Positions 31,522-43,086 of a DNA stretch of 64,000 bases are shown one piece after another. Within the stretch, counting starts at the first letter, position 1. Every line of letters starts with the position of its first letter. This stretch comes from Chelonoidis abingdonii (Eukaryota; Chordata; Testudines; Testudinidae), in NCBI RefSeq assembly GCF_003597395.2, contig NC_133771.1, forward strand, positions 130,999,989-131,063,988, read 5' to 3'. The position numbers and the translations under genes were made by a program. The notes beneath the pieces were generated by a model. It was not told the DNA's origin. It searched no databases and saw only the letters and a program-made list of their open reading frames with translations.

Positions 31522-31529
31522 TGACGTCG
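31522..31529. promoter_or_regulatory. CRE-like site TGACGTCG upstream of MPC1
   Basis: The octamer differs from the palindromic CREB/ATF site TGACGTCA at its last base and lies about 250 bp upstream of the start codon, between the CCAAT boxes. Regulation by CREB/ATF factors is inferred only. Confidence 0.4.
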
Positions 31530-31602
31530 TAAAAGCTCAAAGACAAATGCTAAGAAGCCGATATCGCCCGCGGAGAGCAAAGCAGAGAGTTTCTGAGCCG
31601 CT

Positions 31603-31632
31603 ATTGGCTGCTGGCTGCTTGCCTCCTATTGG
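31603..31632 (-). promoter_or_regulatory. Paired CCAAT boxes upstream of MPC1
   Basis: ATTGG occurs at 31603-31607 and 31628-31632 on the plus strand, so CCAAT on the gene strand, 25 bp apart and about 330-360 bp upstream of the start codon. A third lies at 31457-31461. NF-Y binding is the usual reading of clustered CCAAT boxes in CpG promoters; here it is inference. Confidence 0.5.
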
Positions 31633-32290
31633 TCGCTGTCTCCCCCCGTTGTTCCCTCTCCAGTGTTCTGCCCGCTTCCTGACTTGTTGTGTCAAGGGCA
31701 CTGGAAGCAGGGCTGTGGCTGCGCTAAGGAGAGAGGGCTCCCGCCTGCAGACACATCTAGTCCCTAGATGAAAGGCTACCTGCCAGGCAACGTATTCCCT
31801 CTTCATGCTTGATCCTGCCTCAAAAGTCATAATCCTTTGCATAAGATAACAGCCTTTGCTCAGGAATCATTTTGATGGTGGAAAATTGTGAAGTCTGGTT
31901 GCCTCCAGCTATACCGCCTGCTAGCAGCAGTTTACTGCATAGTAGTGGAAAAGCAGCAATGTGAGCTCTCTTGATTTTGTCCTAAGTTTTGGGATAGTTC
32001 AAGCTAAGAAAAAAAAATCCCAGTTTTCACTAAAACATGTAACTTTCTAGCCTTCTTGGTCGTGGAGACGAGTCAGAAAATGTGAAGTGACTGTATCTTA
32101 ATGGTTAGACAACTGATGCCTCCCTGTGGGGGTTGGCTGGGGGAGAGGGAAGGGAAAAACAAAATCTGAAAGGGAGAACACTAGTCAGGGGAGGGGGTCT
32201 CAGAGCCTGAGTTCCAGCCTAAGCAGGAAGGTCTATACTGCTATTTTTAGCCTTGTAATTAGAGCCTAAGTCAGTTGACCTAGGCTAGAG

Positions 32291-32526
32291 GTTCTCAAAC
32301 GAGGGGAGGGGGGTAGGACCCCACTGGAAGTTGTGAGGTTATTACCGGGGGGAGGGGGGAGCACAAACTGTCAGTCTCCACCCTAAACCCTGCTTTGCAT
32401 GCAGCGTTTATAAGGGTGTTAAATGTATAAACAAGTGTTTTTAATTTATAAGGGAGGGGGCGGTGGCGGTGTCACACTCAGAGGTTTGCTACGTGAAAGG
32501 GGTCACCAGTACAAAAGTTTGAGAAC
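32291..32526. mobile_element. MITE-like element with TIR gttctcaaac
   Basis: The outer ends gttctcaaac and gtttgagaac are exact inverted complements. The inside is G-rich with a central 'tttataagggtgttaaatg' stretch. It resembles small hAT-derived elements common in reptiles, by memory only. Confidence 0.65.
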
Positions 32527-33210
32527 TGCTTACTTAGGCAATGGGATATTCTCATATACTGCACCTGGGAGCCAGCACCTGATAAAACGTAACTGTTGAT
32601 GAAGCTCAGTTAGGGGAGCAGATGGATTAGGATTATAAAACTAGCAAGTTCAAGTAGGGAGAAGTGGCAGGGAAAGGGAACTTGCTAAAAACAAGGAGGA
32701 ATTATGGGGGAGAGTAAGCCCTAGGACCTAATGTGGGGTAGGGAGTCTAACAAGAGGCTCAGTGGAGTGAAGTAGCTGTAGAGAGTAGAAGCAGCTCTAG
32801 TGGTAAATGAGTGGTAAAGAGGGGGTAAGAAGGAGCCCAGGGCAACAGACACTGAGCAGAGCAGCATTCCTAGTCATAAGGTTCTTGGACTAGAACCTGG
32901 AGTTAAAGGTAGGTTTGAGCTTAGGCTCCCCTATTAGCTACTGGGAAGTGGTATGAGCCCTAGAGGTAGAATGGAAGGTAACAACTTATCTGGTGGGGCT
33001 TTGATGCCCTGGAAGGGGTGCGGGGAGGGGACTGCATAGTGACCTGGTTGTGGGACTGAGTTAAAGAGGGAATACTTCTTGTTCCGAAGAGCCAGAATAA
33101 CTGCACTATGAGCAACCAATGATGGGGTGCCATTTTGGGCAAATGCTCATTCCCAGACCTAGCCACAAGAAGGCTAATCTGTAGTGAGTGGAGCTCTTTA
33201 CATCTGGGCT

Positions 33211-33763
33211 TTGAGGGTAAGTCTGCAGTTTAGAAAAACCTGCAGTTGGTCTGTGCCAGCCAATTTGGGTTTATGGGGTTTGGGTCATTGGATTGTTTCA
33301 TTGCTATGTAGACATTTGGGCCTGGGCTGGAGCCTGAGCTGTGGGACCCTCCCATCCTATGGGGTCCTAGAGCCTGAACTCCAGCTCAAGGCTAGAAGCA
33401 GTGAAACACCAAAAAGCGCCCCCAAATTTTTTTTAAATGGTTGAGCAGCCCTGCTGCAGCCTAAGACAGAGAGGGAGTCTGAGCTGCCGCCGGCAGCCCG
33501 GGGTGTCCCCTGGGTCAGAGCGCCGCCGGAGGGGGCGGCAGGCAGCTCCCGTGGAGATGCGCAGTGGTGCCTGCGGACGGTCGGCTGCTCACGCGGCTCC
33601 GGTGAACCGCCCGCAGGCAGCACTGCGACAGATCCACCGGAACCGCAGCACCAGCACGTGGGGCGGCGAAATTGCCGTCTGCCTAGGGCGCTGAAAACCC
33701 TAGCGCCAGTCCTGCAGGGGTTTAGCTGTGGATTTTTCCTTTTCTGTGCAGACATACCCTAAG
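33211..33763. mobile_element. DNA-transposon remnant with GC-rich insert
   Basis: The left end gagggtaagtctgcagttt is mirrored by the right end gtgcagacataccct. A very GC-rich block at about 33480-33715 (gccgccggcagcccgggg through cctagcgccagtcctgca) looks like a second repeat inserted in it. The open frames here follow composition. Confidence 0.55.
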
Positions 33764-33769
33764 ACTCTC

Positions 33770-36740
33770 CACCACAATGTGTGTGGCTCCCCCTCATTGT
33801 AGACTTACCTTTAGAGACTTGGTGAGAGCTGGTGGGAAGGGACTCAGAGACACTTGTGTGCGGGGGAGTGGAATAGAGGGGCATGCTTTTGTAGCAAAAG
33901 AGTCCTATTTAACTGCTGACTAGGAAAAAAAGAAACCGATTTCAAAAGGGGAAGAGAGAAAAAGAGACTCCATGGCTGCTGCTTCAAATCATGTGCAGGA
34001 GGGGTGATCCTGGATTCCACAGAGGACTCTGACTTCAGCTCAAAGAACACCTTAAGGTGAGGGAGTTGAGGCAGACATAACTATGCTAGCCTCAGTGGAG
34101 TTGAACTTGGTTATATTAGGGCTGCTCTTTGGCTTGATGATCTGAGGAATTGTGCCAACAAGGTAGTTGAGATCCTGTTGACTTTTCAGAGGAAGCCAGA
34201 GGTTCGCTTTGAAATCAGTTGCTGCATACCTAGATAGGTCAAAAGTGATTTAATAAGAATTAGGCCAAAGGTAATACAGTTAAACCTATTTTTCTAACCG
34301 CACAAAAAGATGATAAATCAAATATAGTGGATAAACAAAGTGTAAAATCACTAGATTAACTTGTAGTGAACGTGCGGAAGTCCTCTCTGTAGTTACTGGG
34401 ATCAGAGTGGAAGTGTCAGGTGCTGAATTACAAGCAGGGCTGGTAGACTCTCTGCAAGGTCATTTGGGAAACACAGTGTGTCTATTTTAGACTTAGAGGA
34501 AGTGTAACCAAAAAAGTGCCCACCCAATACTCTGGATGTCTTTGACAACTTTTACAAAAATACAGTCACATTTATATGTATTAGAGAGAAACAGAGGTTG
34601 GACAAAATTTGAAATTCACAGCTTGGCCCTATCTCTCTAATGGTAAAATCAAAACCTTGCAGCTGAATACCCCCAGCTGTGTGGGTGTTGTTCAGCTCCA
34701 CACTCTACAACATCACTCTTCTTTCTCTTTTCACTCCTCCCCTGCCCCCTAAAGAGTTTGAAACATAGCATTATAAGGAAGTATGAGTTTGTCTTGTGCT
34801 TAATAACTGCTTATTCCAAACCCTGATGTCAGATGGCAGTGCCAATGTCTCATTTCTCAGGGATCAACAAGAAATACTTCTGTTTACTTTCTCCAGAAAT
34901 GTTGAAAATGAGATTGATACTTTAATACTTAATTATACAAGTGTTTCTTATACCAATAAGACAACAGCTATGCTGACATGATGTAATATCACAGCCATAC
35001 CTCACTCTCTTGGCCTCACATTTCTGTCCCAAGAGTGTCTGTGTGTTTAAGGCTTATGGCCCAATTTTCAAATGTGCAGAGAACCCCCGAATCTCATCTG
35101 GGTCAATGAGAGCTTCACATGTTCTGTACTTATGGAAGGTCGGACATTACTTGATTTTTTTTTGCAATTACACAAGTATAACTCAATTGACTTCAGTGGA
35201 ATTACTCCTGATTTTCACTAGTTCAAGTGAGAAGAGAATGGTGTACCTAATTAGAATAGGTTTGTATATTATACTATCCTAATCCCATCAAAATAATTGG
35301 GACCTTTTACCCCTGAATTTAAAGCAGACTGACTTGGCTCTTAACATCTAAATAAAACAAACAAACCAACCAACCAAAAAAACCCCTTAATTTTTAGCCT
35401 GTTTTCTAACCCATCAGATCACTTATGAAAAAATACTTCTTCTTGTAGCTTTCTTGAGTAAAGGATTTCAGAAACAAGAGGCAGAATTTGGCATGGAAAA
35501 AGGTCAGCTGCTAATTAAAATATCATTTTGCCCCCCTAATTCATGAAGTCAGTGGAGCTGCATGGGGGATAAACTTGGTTCACTTTGTTTTTAAACAGTT
35601 TAACTAGACAGCTTGTTCAAGAGACAGATGTTCCTCCTCTGTTTATACTGGAAACTTTTTTTTAAATTCATGTTTGACTATCAAGTTTAGACCCTCTAGT
35701 GCTTCACACAATTAGTGCATCATCACTAATATTTATTATGGTTTTAATCTTGAATTTTGTGATGGAAACAGCATTAACACAGTCTCCCTACAAGTATTTC
35801 AATACAGCACAAACAGTGTAAAAGAATGCTAAAAACTAAAACTGTAGAAACTCTGAACAGTAGTTCAGTTTCACCTCTTTCACTGATAAGGCTTCTGGGG
35901 AGATCAAAGATTCAGTAAGACCAGAGAATGCAGGTACCTTTTTATAATGGCTGTCTGTTTTTTCCAGTTTTGTGGCTGCATGGGATCTTTCATCTGATAC
36001 TTTAGAGATGGACCATCAAAAATTTGTCTCTTTCATGCCCAGTGGATTCACTCTCTGCTAACTAGTTTTGGATAATGTCAATTATAACAGTGTGCTGTGG
36101 TGCTCAGGTGGTATTTATCCCTGATCTTTTCTTAAAACAACCTGGAAAAACAAAGGCAACTCCTCACTGTACAGCTGCACCCCTTCAGTGTTAATCAAGT
36201 AACACTATTTAAATGTGTTTAACATTTAATGGTGACACTGAATTAAGGGCCTGGATGTCTGTTTCTGGATGGCATATGGTTACATGAATATACGATACTT
36301 TCTTTCAGATTTTGCTGGCAATGACAAAACTCGTGTTCATGTTATGTGGGCCAATATTTCACTCTATGATTAGTTTTTAAGGGAATTAAGTACTAGTGAA
36401 AAGTCCCAAACTGAGAGTCCAAGTACCACCACATGGCCAGAGGCAGTGCAGTCTTTTCCATTTAGTCCTACCAACATGCCTTAACCCTAATCTAGAGGTA
36501 GATTTCTGTATCTGTTGAGACTCTGGGCATGGGTGGGCACAAGCCTGCCCACATCTAAAGGCCCCTCCCCCAGCCTAAGGGGAGGAGCCACTGGACACAC
36601 GCATGAAATTCCAGGGGACAACAAACAAAAAAACAGAGATGGGAGTGAGGGTCACAGGGTCAAAACCAGTAGGTGAGGAAGTATCTCTCTCTCTCTCTCT
36701 CTCTCTCTCCAAATTCTGTTCTTGGTTACTGATTGCATTT
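33770..36740. other. Intergenic sequence, nothing recognised
   Basis: AT-rich intergenic stretch with no coding frame, exon or clear repeat recognised. A (CT)n tract lies at 36684-36709. Confidence 0.5.
36684..36709. repeat. (CT)n microsatellite
   Basis: Thirteen TC/CT units in a row. Confidence 0.95.
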
Positions 36741-36749
36741 CAGTGGATT

Positions 36750-37657
36750 TGTCATAAACAGATAGTTAAGGGTTAATGTCTCTTTCACCTGTAAAGGGTT
36801 AACAAACAGTGACCTGCAACACCTGACCAGAGGACCAATCAGGAGACAAGATACTTTCGAATCTGGGTGGAGGGAAGTTTTGGTGTGGGTCCTTTATTCT
36901 TGGTCTGTTGTCTCTCTGGGCTCTGAGAGTGACCACATGTATCTACAGGCTCTCTAGTCTTCTGTTTCCAATTTGTAAGTACAAAGGTAGAAAGACAGTA
37001 TAGTTGTTTAAATTGTTTTTCTGTATTTGCAAATGTGTAGTTTGCTGGAAATATTTTAAATTGTATTTTTTCTGGATAAGGCTGTTTATCCATTTTCTAT
37101 AAGCTGAAAGACCCTGTAATATTCCATCTTAAATTTACAGAGATTATTTTTACTTTTTGTCTTTTATTAAAAACTTTCTTTTTTAAAGACCTAATTAATT
37201 TTTTACTCCTTGTTAATGCTAAGGTATTGAGTCTGAATTCCCCAAGGACTTGGTGGGAGGGAAAGGTAAATTTCCTCTTTATGTTAGATTCACGGAGCTT
37301 GAATCTGTATTGCCTCTGGGTGAGGGGAGAAGGGGGAGAGAAACCTGATCTCTCTGTGTTGTGTTTCAAGGAGTTGAAGCACGGTAATCTCCTGGTGTAC
37401 CTAGGCAGGAAAGATCTGGGAGGAGGTAAAGAGGGGGAAGGGAAATGGTTTATTTCCCTTTTTTGTGAGACTCAAGGAATCTGGGTCTTGGGGGTCCCCA
37501 GGGAAGGTTTTGGGGAGACTAGAGTTTATCAGGTACTCAGAATCCTGATTGGTGGCAGCATATCAGATCTAAGCTGGTAATTAAGCTTAGAGGATTTCAT
37601 ACTAGTACCTCATTTTTTGGACTCTAAGGTTCAGCTTGAGGAAAGAATACTATGACA
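36750..37657 (+). mobile_element. Probable solo LTR of an endogenous retroelement
   Basis: It starts TGTCATAAACAGATAGTTAA and ends ...tactatgaca, the TG...CA boundaries of an LTR. Five flanking bases agree at 4 of 5 (ggatt / ggagt). It holds ttttattaaaaactttc, a plausible poly(A) region. No internal coding region, primer-binding site or partner LTR was seen. Confidence 0.55.
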
Positions 37658-37950
37658 GGAGTTAAGCACAGTAGCTGAGTTTAGAATCTAAGAGGACAAG
37701 ATTATACATGATTGTAGCATTTATATATTAGGTCCCATACACCGACTCTGTTCAGATTTCAATGGACGGTACTGTTAAAACTTGTCCAGACAGATGACTG
37801 AAATGAGTGGTTGACTAAATGTATTCTATTAGCAATTAAAAAAAAAATCTGCCACTATTGTCACACTAGTGGAGGGGAGGCTGTTGAATTACAGCATATT
37901 TCTAGTTCTTGATTTTTCAAGATTTCAGTGTAATAACTACTGTTTGACAG

Positions 37951-38358
37951 GTTTGAGAGTGGTAGCCGTGTTAGTTTGTATGTATCAGCAAAAAGAATGA
38001 GGAGTACTTGTGGCACCTTAGAGACTAACAAATTTATTTGAGCATAAGCTTTCATGGGCTAAAACCCACTTCATCCGATTCATGCAGTGGAAAATACAGT
38101 AGGAAGATATATAGATAGATACACACACACATGCACACTCTTTTAGGTCTGTAATTGAGTGACCAGGGAGATTGAAGTGTTCTCCAACTGGTTTTTGAAT
38201 GTTATAATTTTTTACTTCTAATTTGTGTCTATTTATTCTTTTGCGTAGAGACTGTCTGATTTGGCCAATGTACATGGCAGAGGGGCATTGCTGGCACATG
38301 AAGGCATATATCACATACTGTGGGGCCATGCAGGGACAAGTATGAGTATAAGGCATTA
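37951..38358 (-). pseudogene. Penelope-like element 3' end with GIY-YIG endonuclease fossil
   Basis: A minus-strand frame starting at 38356 reads YVIYAFMCQQCPSAMYIGQ, then SLRKRINRHKLEVKN, then PVGEHFNLPGHSITDLK. The YIG, the following Arg and the HF-x-LPGH spacing are those of the GIY-YIG domain of Penelope-like retroelements. The frame runs into the family's tail, complementary to 'ggcaccttagagactaacaa' and 'gtggtagccgtgttag'. The reverse transcriptase is missing, so this is a 5'-truncated, dead copy. Confidence 0.8.
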
Positions 38359-40385
38359 ATATCAGACATGGTTATAAGAGAAATAAATATTAAGTTTTAG
38401 TTACTGAAAGCATTTTAACTAGGCTTGGTTCAAGATGAAATCCTTACCCCTTATTCCCAGTAACAAGGCTGACCAAATAATCAGGTCAGAACCAGTCCCA
38501 AAGGCTGGCTTCTTTGTCACCTTATTGAGAGAGTAAACCAATAGCTGGGGTGTGTTTGCCCTCTTTTACAGTTGTCACTCTTTGAAATGCATTTTCCTTA
38601 CCCCTAGATTAAGTTCCTTCCTGCTGTGTGGACAGACACACGGAGTCTTTCACCTCAAGACATTCCATGTTGTTTGTTGAAATGCAGATTGATCTGGTCC
38701 TACCCATGTCCATTGCCAAAGAATGGTCACTTGACTGATAATTGCCAATCCACTTTGACACCTGGCTAGAGGTGTCAGTTTGTCCTTTGTCTTTGAGGAG
38801 CAGGTTTTCCTCTGTCCCTAGACTTACATGGTAAACACATTAGTCATAATCTCAGGTTACGTTCATTTCCTATAAAGTTGCTACATACACTTCACCATAA
38901 TAGTGACCAGTGATTTATTAGTTTTCAAATGATACCTCACAAGGCATATTTTTGTACAAAGAGTATAACAGTGTTATGTAGGGTGTGAATACAGAGCTGT
39001 AGTTGCTCACCGTGGTATTTGGGTTCTCTGGGGGAGTCCCATTCTTTGAACCACCAGGCCTTTAAAGATAGGCATAAGGGATGCCTGGCCTATTTTCTAG
39101 GCAAGGCTAGGAAAGTCAGGTCCTTTAAGTCCTCTGGGGAATAGGCCCTTTGCTCAGCAGCTCTGCCACCATGCCTTGTCCAGAGGCTCTCAAACTCCTC
39201 TTGCTAAAAGAATAATTAAGCAGAATCCCTGAGACTGAGCTCTGGAGTTTTCTGTAGCCTCCCCACCCCCATCTTATTGGTTTTCTGTGGGGGGTGTCAG
39301 ATCATTAGAATCCAATTGTATTCCCCAGTGGGGTGTGTATTGTAGCATATCTATAGGAGTAGGGGAGGAGGAGGTCAGCTGACACCACACAAAAGGTAGT
39401 ACATTCAGGCTGGACAGTGAATATTCTATCATTTAATTTTTTGTGGGTTATTAAAATGCACAAATGTAGTGCAAATGAGCTGACAGTGATCATTTTTACA
39501 GTAATGGTCTATAATACCAGGAGGAAAAATCAGAGGTTTTTTTCCTTTGCAACCTTTGGCTGCATGGGTGACATTTCCCTGCACTTTACTTTCAGATCAG
39601 ATTTCATCCACCTGGGTATTCTTCCATGAGAGTATTAAGATGTGCCCCCCTTCAGTCTGTGGGGTACATGTCTCTTACAACATGGTCAGCTGAATGAAAA
39701 AGATAGAGTTTTGGGGCAAGAGAACTACAACACTTTTCATGGCTTACACTTTCTGTACAAAAAATGTACAGTGCTTTCTATTTATTTTGGTCCATTATCA
39801 CTTTTAGCAAAGTAAGTGCCTGATTGAGTTGCCCATATGACCAGCAGGGGGCCCACTATCCAGTCTCTGCCCTTCTATATCTTGTGCTGTAAAATGTTTC
39901 ATTACATAATCTGACACAAAGCATGGAGTAGGTTCTGCCTTTCCTTCTTCCAGCCTGCATTTCCAACATGACTCACTTTCCATAGTTGCCTGTTTTATTC
40001 AGTTTACCCTTAGGCCATGAAGGGGGCTGTGGGTTGCATTGGCAGTTCAGTGCATGGAGAGGGCAGTGGGAAGAGAAGATGGCTAAGAGGAGGCTGATCT
40101 GGTGCATGAGACCAGAGCTCAGTGTGAAGGAAGTAGAATTGTTCTGGGGACAGATGTGGGGCCTGAAGAGGTTAGAGGGTATCTGTTTCTTTGGGGAGGG
40201 GGAGAAATGGAGGGTAAGCCAGCACAGCAATTAGTGGAGGGAGTGGGGGAAGAAGAGGCATGAAAATAAGTATATTCAGTGCATAATACTAAGGATGAGT
40301 GTATTTGAAATCAAAGGATTAAGCTCCCCTGGACCAGAATCACATTTTCTTAGTGTTGGAGACCCCAGTCTGCATAGAGCATGGG

Positions 40386-40476
40386 CCCGATTCTCTACTT
40401 TGTTACACCAGTCCAATTCCTTCAAAACCAATGGAAGTACTCGTATAAGACTGGTGTAATTGAGGGGAGAATCAGG
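40386..40476. repeat. Short palindromic MITE-like element
   Basis: cccgattctctactttgtta-caccagt at the left is mirrored by actggtgtaattgagggg-agaatcagg at the right, an imperfect hairpin over the whole unit. Confidence 0.7.
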
Positions 40477-41514
40477 TTCACTAATTCCAGAGAAGCAGAA
40501 CTGAATCTCTGGTGCAGGCCTGGGAGAGATTGATTTTGTTTTGGGGTCACTAATAAGGCTAATGGACAGAGAACTGATGTTATGCAGGCTGCCTACCAGT
40601 TACTAAGAAAACTCACAGCATCCAATCGCAGAAAGTTTGAGGGGACACTCATTAAAGGTACAACGCTTCTGTTCAAAGCAAAGCTTCCACAGAGAAGTCC
40701 CAGGCTTGTCTGATGTGAGGATGACAGGCTGAGTGATTAAACGCTCAGTTGTCCCCTCCCAGGTAGGGAACAGCAGGTCAAATTTCAGGTTTGAGGACTG
40801 AGGCTACAAAGCGATAACATCTCCAGCTATTGTTTGAGAAAAGCATTGCATGGTTTTATCAGGACCCTATATACACATCCAAACACGACCAAGTGCTTAG
40901 TTACTGACAAGGAACCAGATATGCAAAACCAAAATAGGGTCTTTTTAAATGTATTTCTTTATAAAGAAAGACTGGGCATGACAAGCCAAAATTGCAGAGT
41001 ACAGATGGTCAGTACTGAGGTTTCTTCTCAGGAACCTGTCAGTAAACTCTTGCCCTGTCACAATACAGCTGAACATTTTCTCCTGCCAGTGTCCCCTGGC
41101 ATGCAGCCAGCCCTTCAGCACAATCACAGCTGCTTTGAAGTGTAGTTCAGACAGTTTCACAATACTATAAACTCAATAGTGTCACTTGGCAGCCACTGAG
41201 GCCAGCAGTGGTAGCAGCAGCACTGGTACAGTTCACAGAAAGAAGGGGGAGGAAACATCTACAAACAGTTGTATGTAACAGTACAGGAAATTCAGAGATT
41301 ATCATAGTGCTATAAAAATACTACACTTCATAAAACCATGTATATAAAAATATTCAGAAATGCTGGTAAGCATAATAAATCTGCACTGGCTGCTCATTTC
41401 AAACAAGAGACTTAAAAAGCATTTGGAAACATGGGTATGGAGCCTGCAAATAAAGTGCTAAACTAATTTATCAAATATTAACCAAGAAAACCTCTCACCC
41501 ACATTATTTCCTAA

Positions 41515-41622
41515 GGGCCAGATTCTGCCATTGTGATGCGGTGTGAGTTGTCCCATTGATTTCATAAGAGCTGCTTGCAGAGTAAGGTACTGTGGAAACT
41601 AAGAGTGGCAGGATTTGGCCCT
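41515..41622. repeat. Short palindromic MITE-like element
   Basis: gggccagattctgcca at the left is mirrored by tggcaggatttggccct at the right. It resembles the unit at 57797 and the single end at 61400. Confidence 0.7.
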
Positions 41623-43086
41623 GAGTTATAATCAAAAGCTAGCCTTTAGCAACTGACTTTATTCCTCATTTCACACCTTTTACAATACTTTTTTCTCTGG
41701 TTTCAAAATTCATCTTTAACAAAAGGGACGTGGTACCCTCTTTTGCCTTTTCAGCCTTCTGTGACATTATAGAAAATAATGGACATCACATGTATTTAGG
41801 ACACATAATGGGGCACAAATTGAACCTTTAACACTGCATTTTATGGGACTAATAAGATATAACTAGATACAAATAATTGGTTGTGTAATTGAAAACAGAA
41901 CACTGAAGATGTTCAGAAGATGAAAAATTTACATGTGCCTGCCTGTTTTTACATAAATAATCAATTAGGCAGTTAGCTACTTCATTTGCATGAGCTGTCA
42001 TTTGCACATAAAGATGCAGCTTTTGTGTTCACAAAACTTAACACAATTTCACAATCTGGCTGAAAATTTAGCTCCACTTATTACTGACTTTACTATATAA
42101 TAGTCTTAATATTGACATACCAAAAAAACCCTTCTTTACAGTTGTTGGAAATCTTAAGAACACAACAAAACCTTAACAATAATTTTGATTTTTTTGTGCA
42201 TGTTTAACAACCCATTTTCACAATTCTTGCCTGTTACATGTGTACTATAATGCTTGTAGACATACTGGGGCATGTTATAGAAGGATTAGAATGTTAAATA
42301 TAACCTCAAAAGAAAAAATATTGGGGGTGTGCATTTTTTCTTCTTTGTTTTATAAAGGTGACCTGAACTTTTGAAGAAGTTGTTTTTTTTAGGATTGCTT
42401 CTTTACCTAACAGATGTCAAAACTTGTCTTCTCAGCTACACTGGTTGTCTATCTTTTACAACCCAAAAATGTGACTGGGAAGATCTCTGTCCTTTCTTTA
42501 AAAAGGAGTGGGATGTGAACTTTTACCAAGAGAACTTTTCTTCCAACCATTGAAGTTACATAGGCTTTAAAACAAAGTTCCAGACAGTCTGAAAAAAAAT
42601 CACTTCTCTAAGTTAACAAGGATTCACTTCCATGGTTTCTCTGTCTTAATCCTACCAGAATTCCAGTAATCCCAAGTCTTTTGCAAAATCAGAGTATATA
42701 AGACCTGAATTTCTGCTGTAAAATGGTCTGATTTAAAAACAAAACATTGTTCATGCCCCCTGTATACCTTATATAGAGGTACAATGTGCAGAAGCCCAGT
42801 TTTTCCTTGGCTGTTACCTGTAACTGTGCACTTCCTTGCTAGTGTGAGCTGTAAGAACTTCAGGATCTCATTTTCAAAGAGGCCTCAACCTGCCCTCCAT
42901 TTTTGTGCACACAACCTTGCATACACAAATTGCTTCTGCACAAAAAATATAGAATTTATGGCTCTTTCTGAGCTGTATCTGAGTTTTGCCTTACTCAGAA
43001 AGGGAAAAGGGGAGCATAGGAACCCTCTATGCCCCTTTGTGACACCTGGAATTGGTGGCTTGGTTTAGCTAGAGACTGATCTAGTC

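Larger units (their letters stand above)
38360..43080. other. Intergenic sequence with small palindromes only
   Basis: No exon or gene recognised. The segment at 38400-39260 (gattaagttccttcctgctg, atagtgaccagtgatttat) may be an old retroelement. Two short palindromes are listed separately. The remainder is unremarkable AT-rich DNA. Confidence 0.5.
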
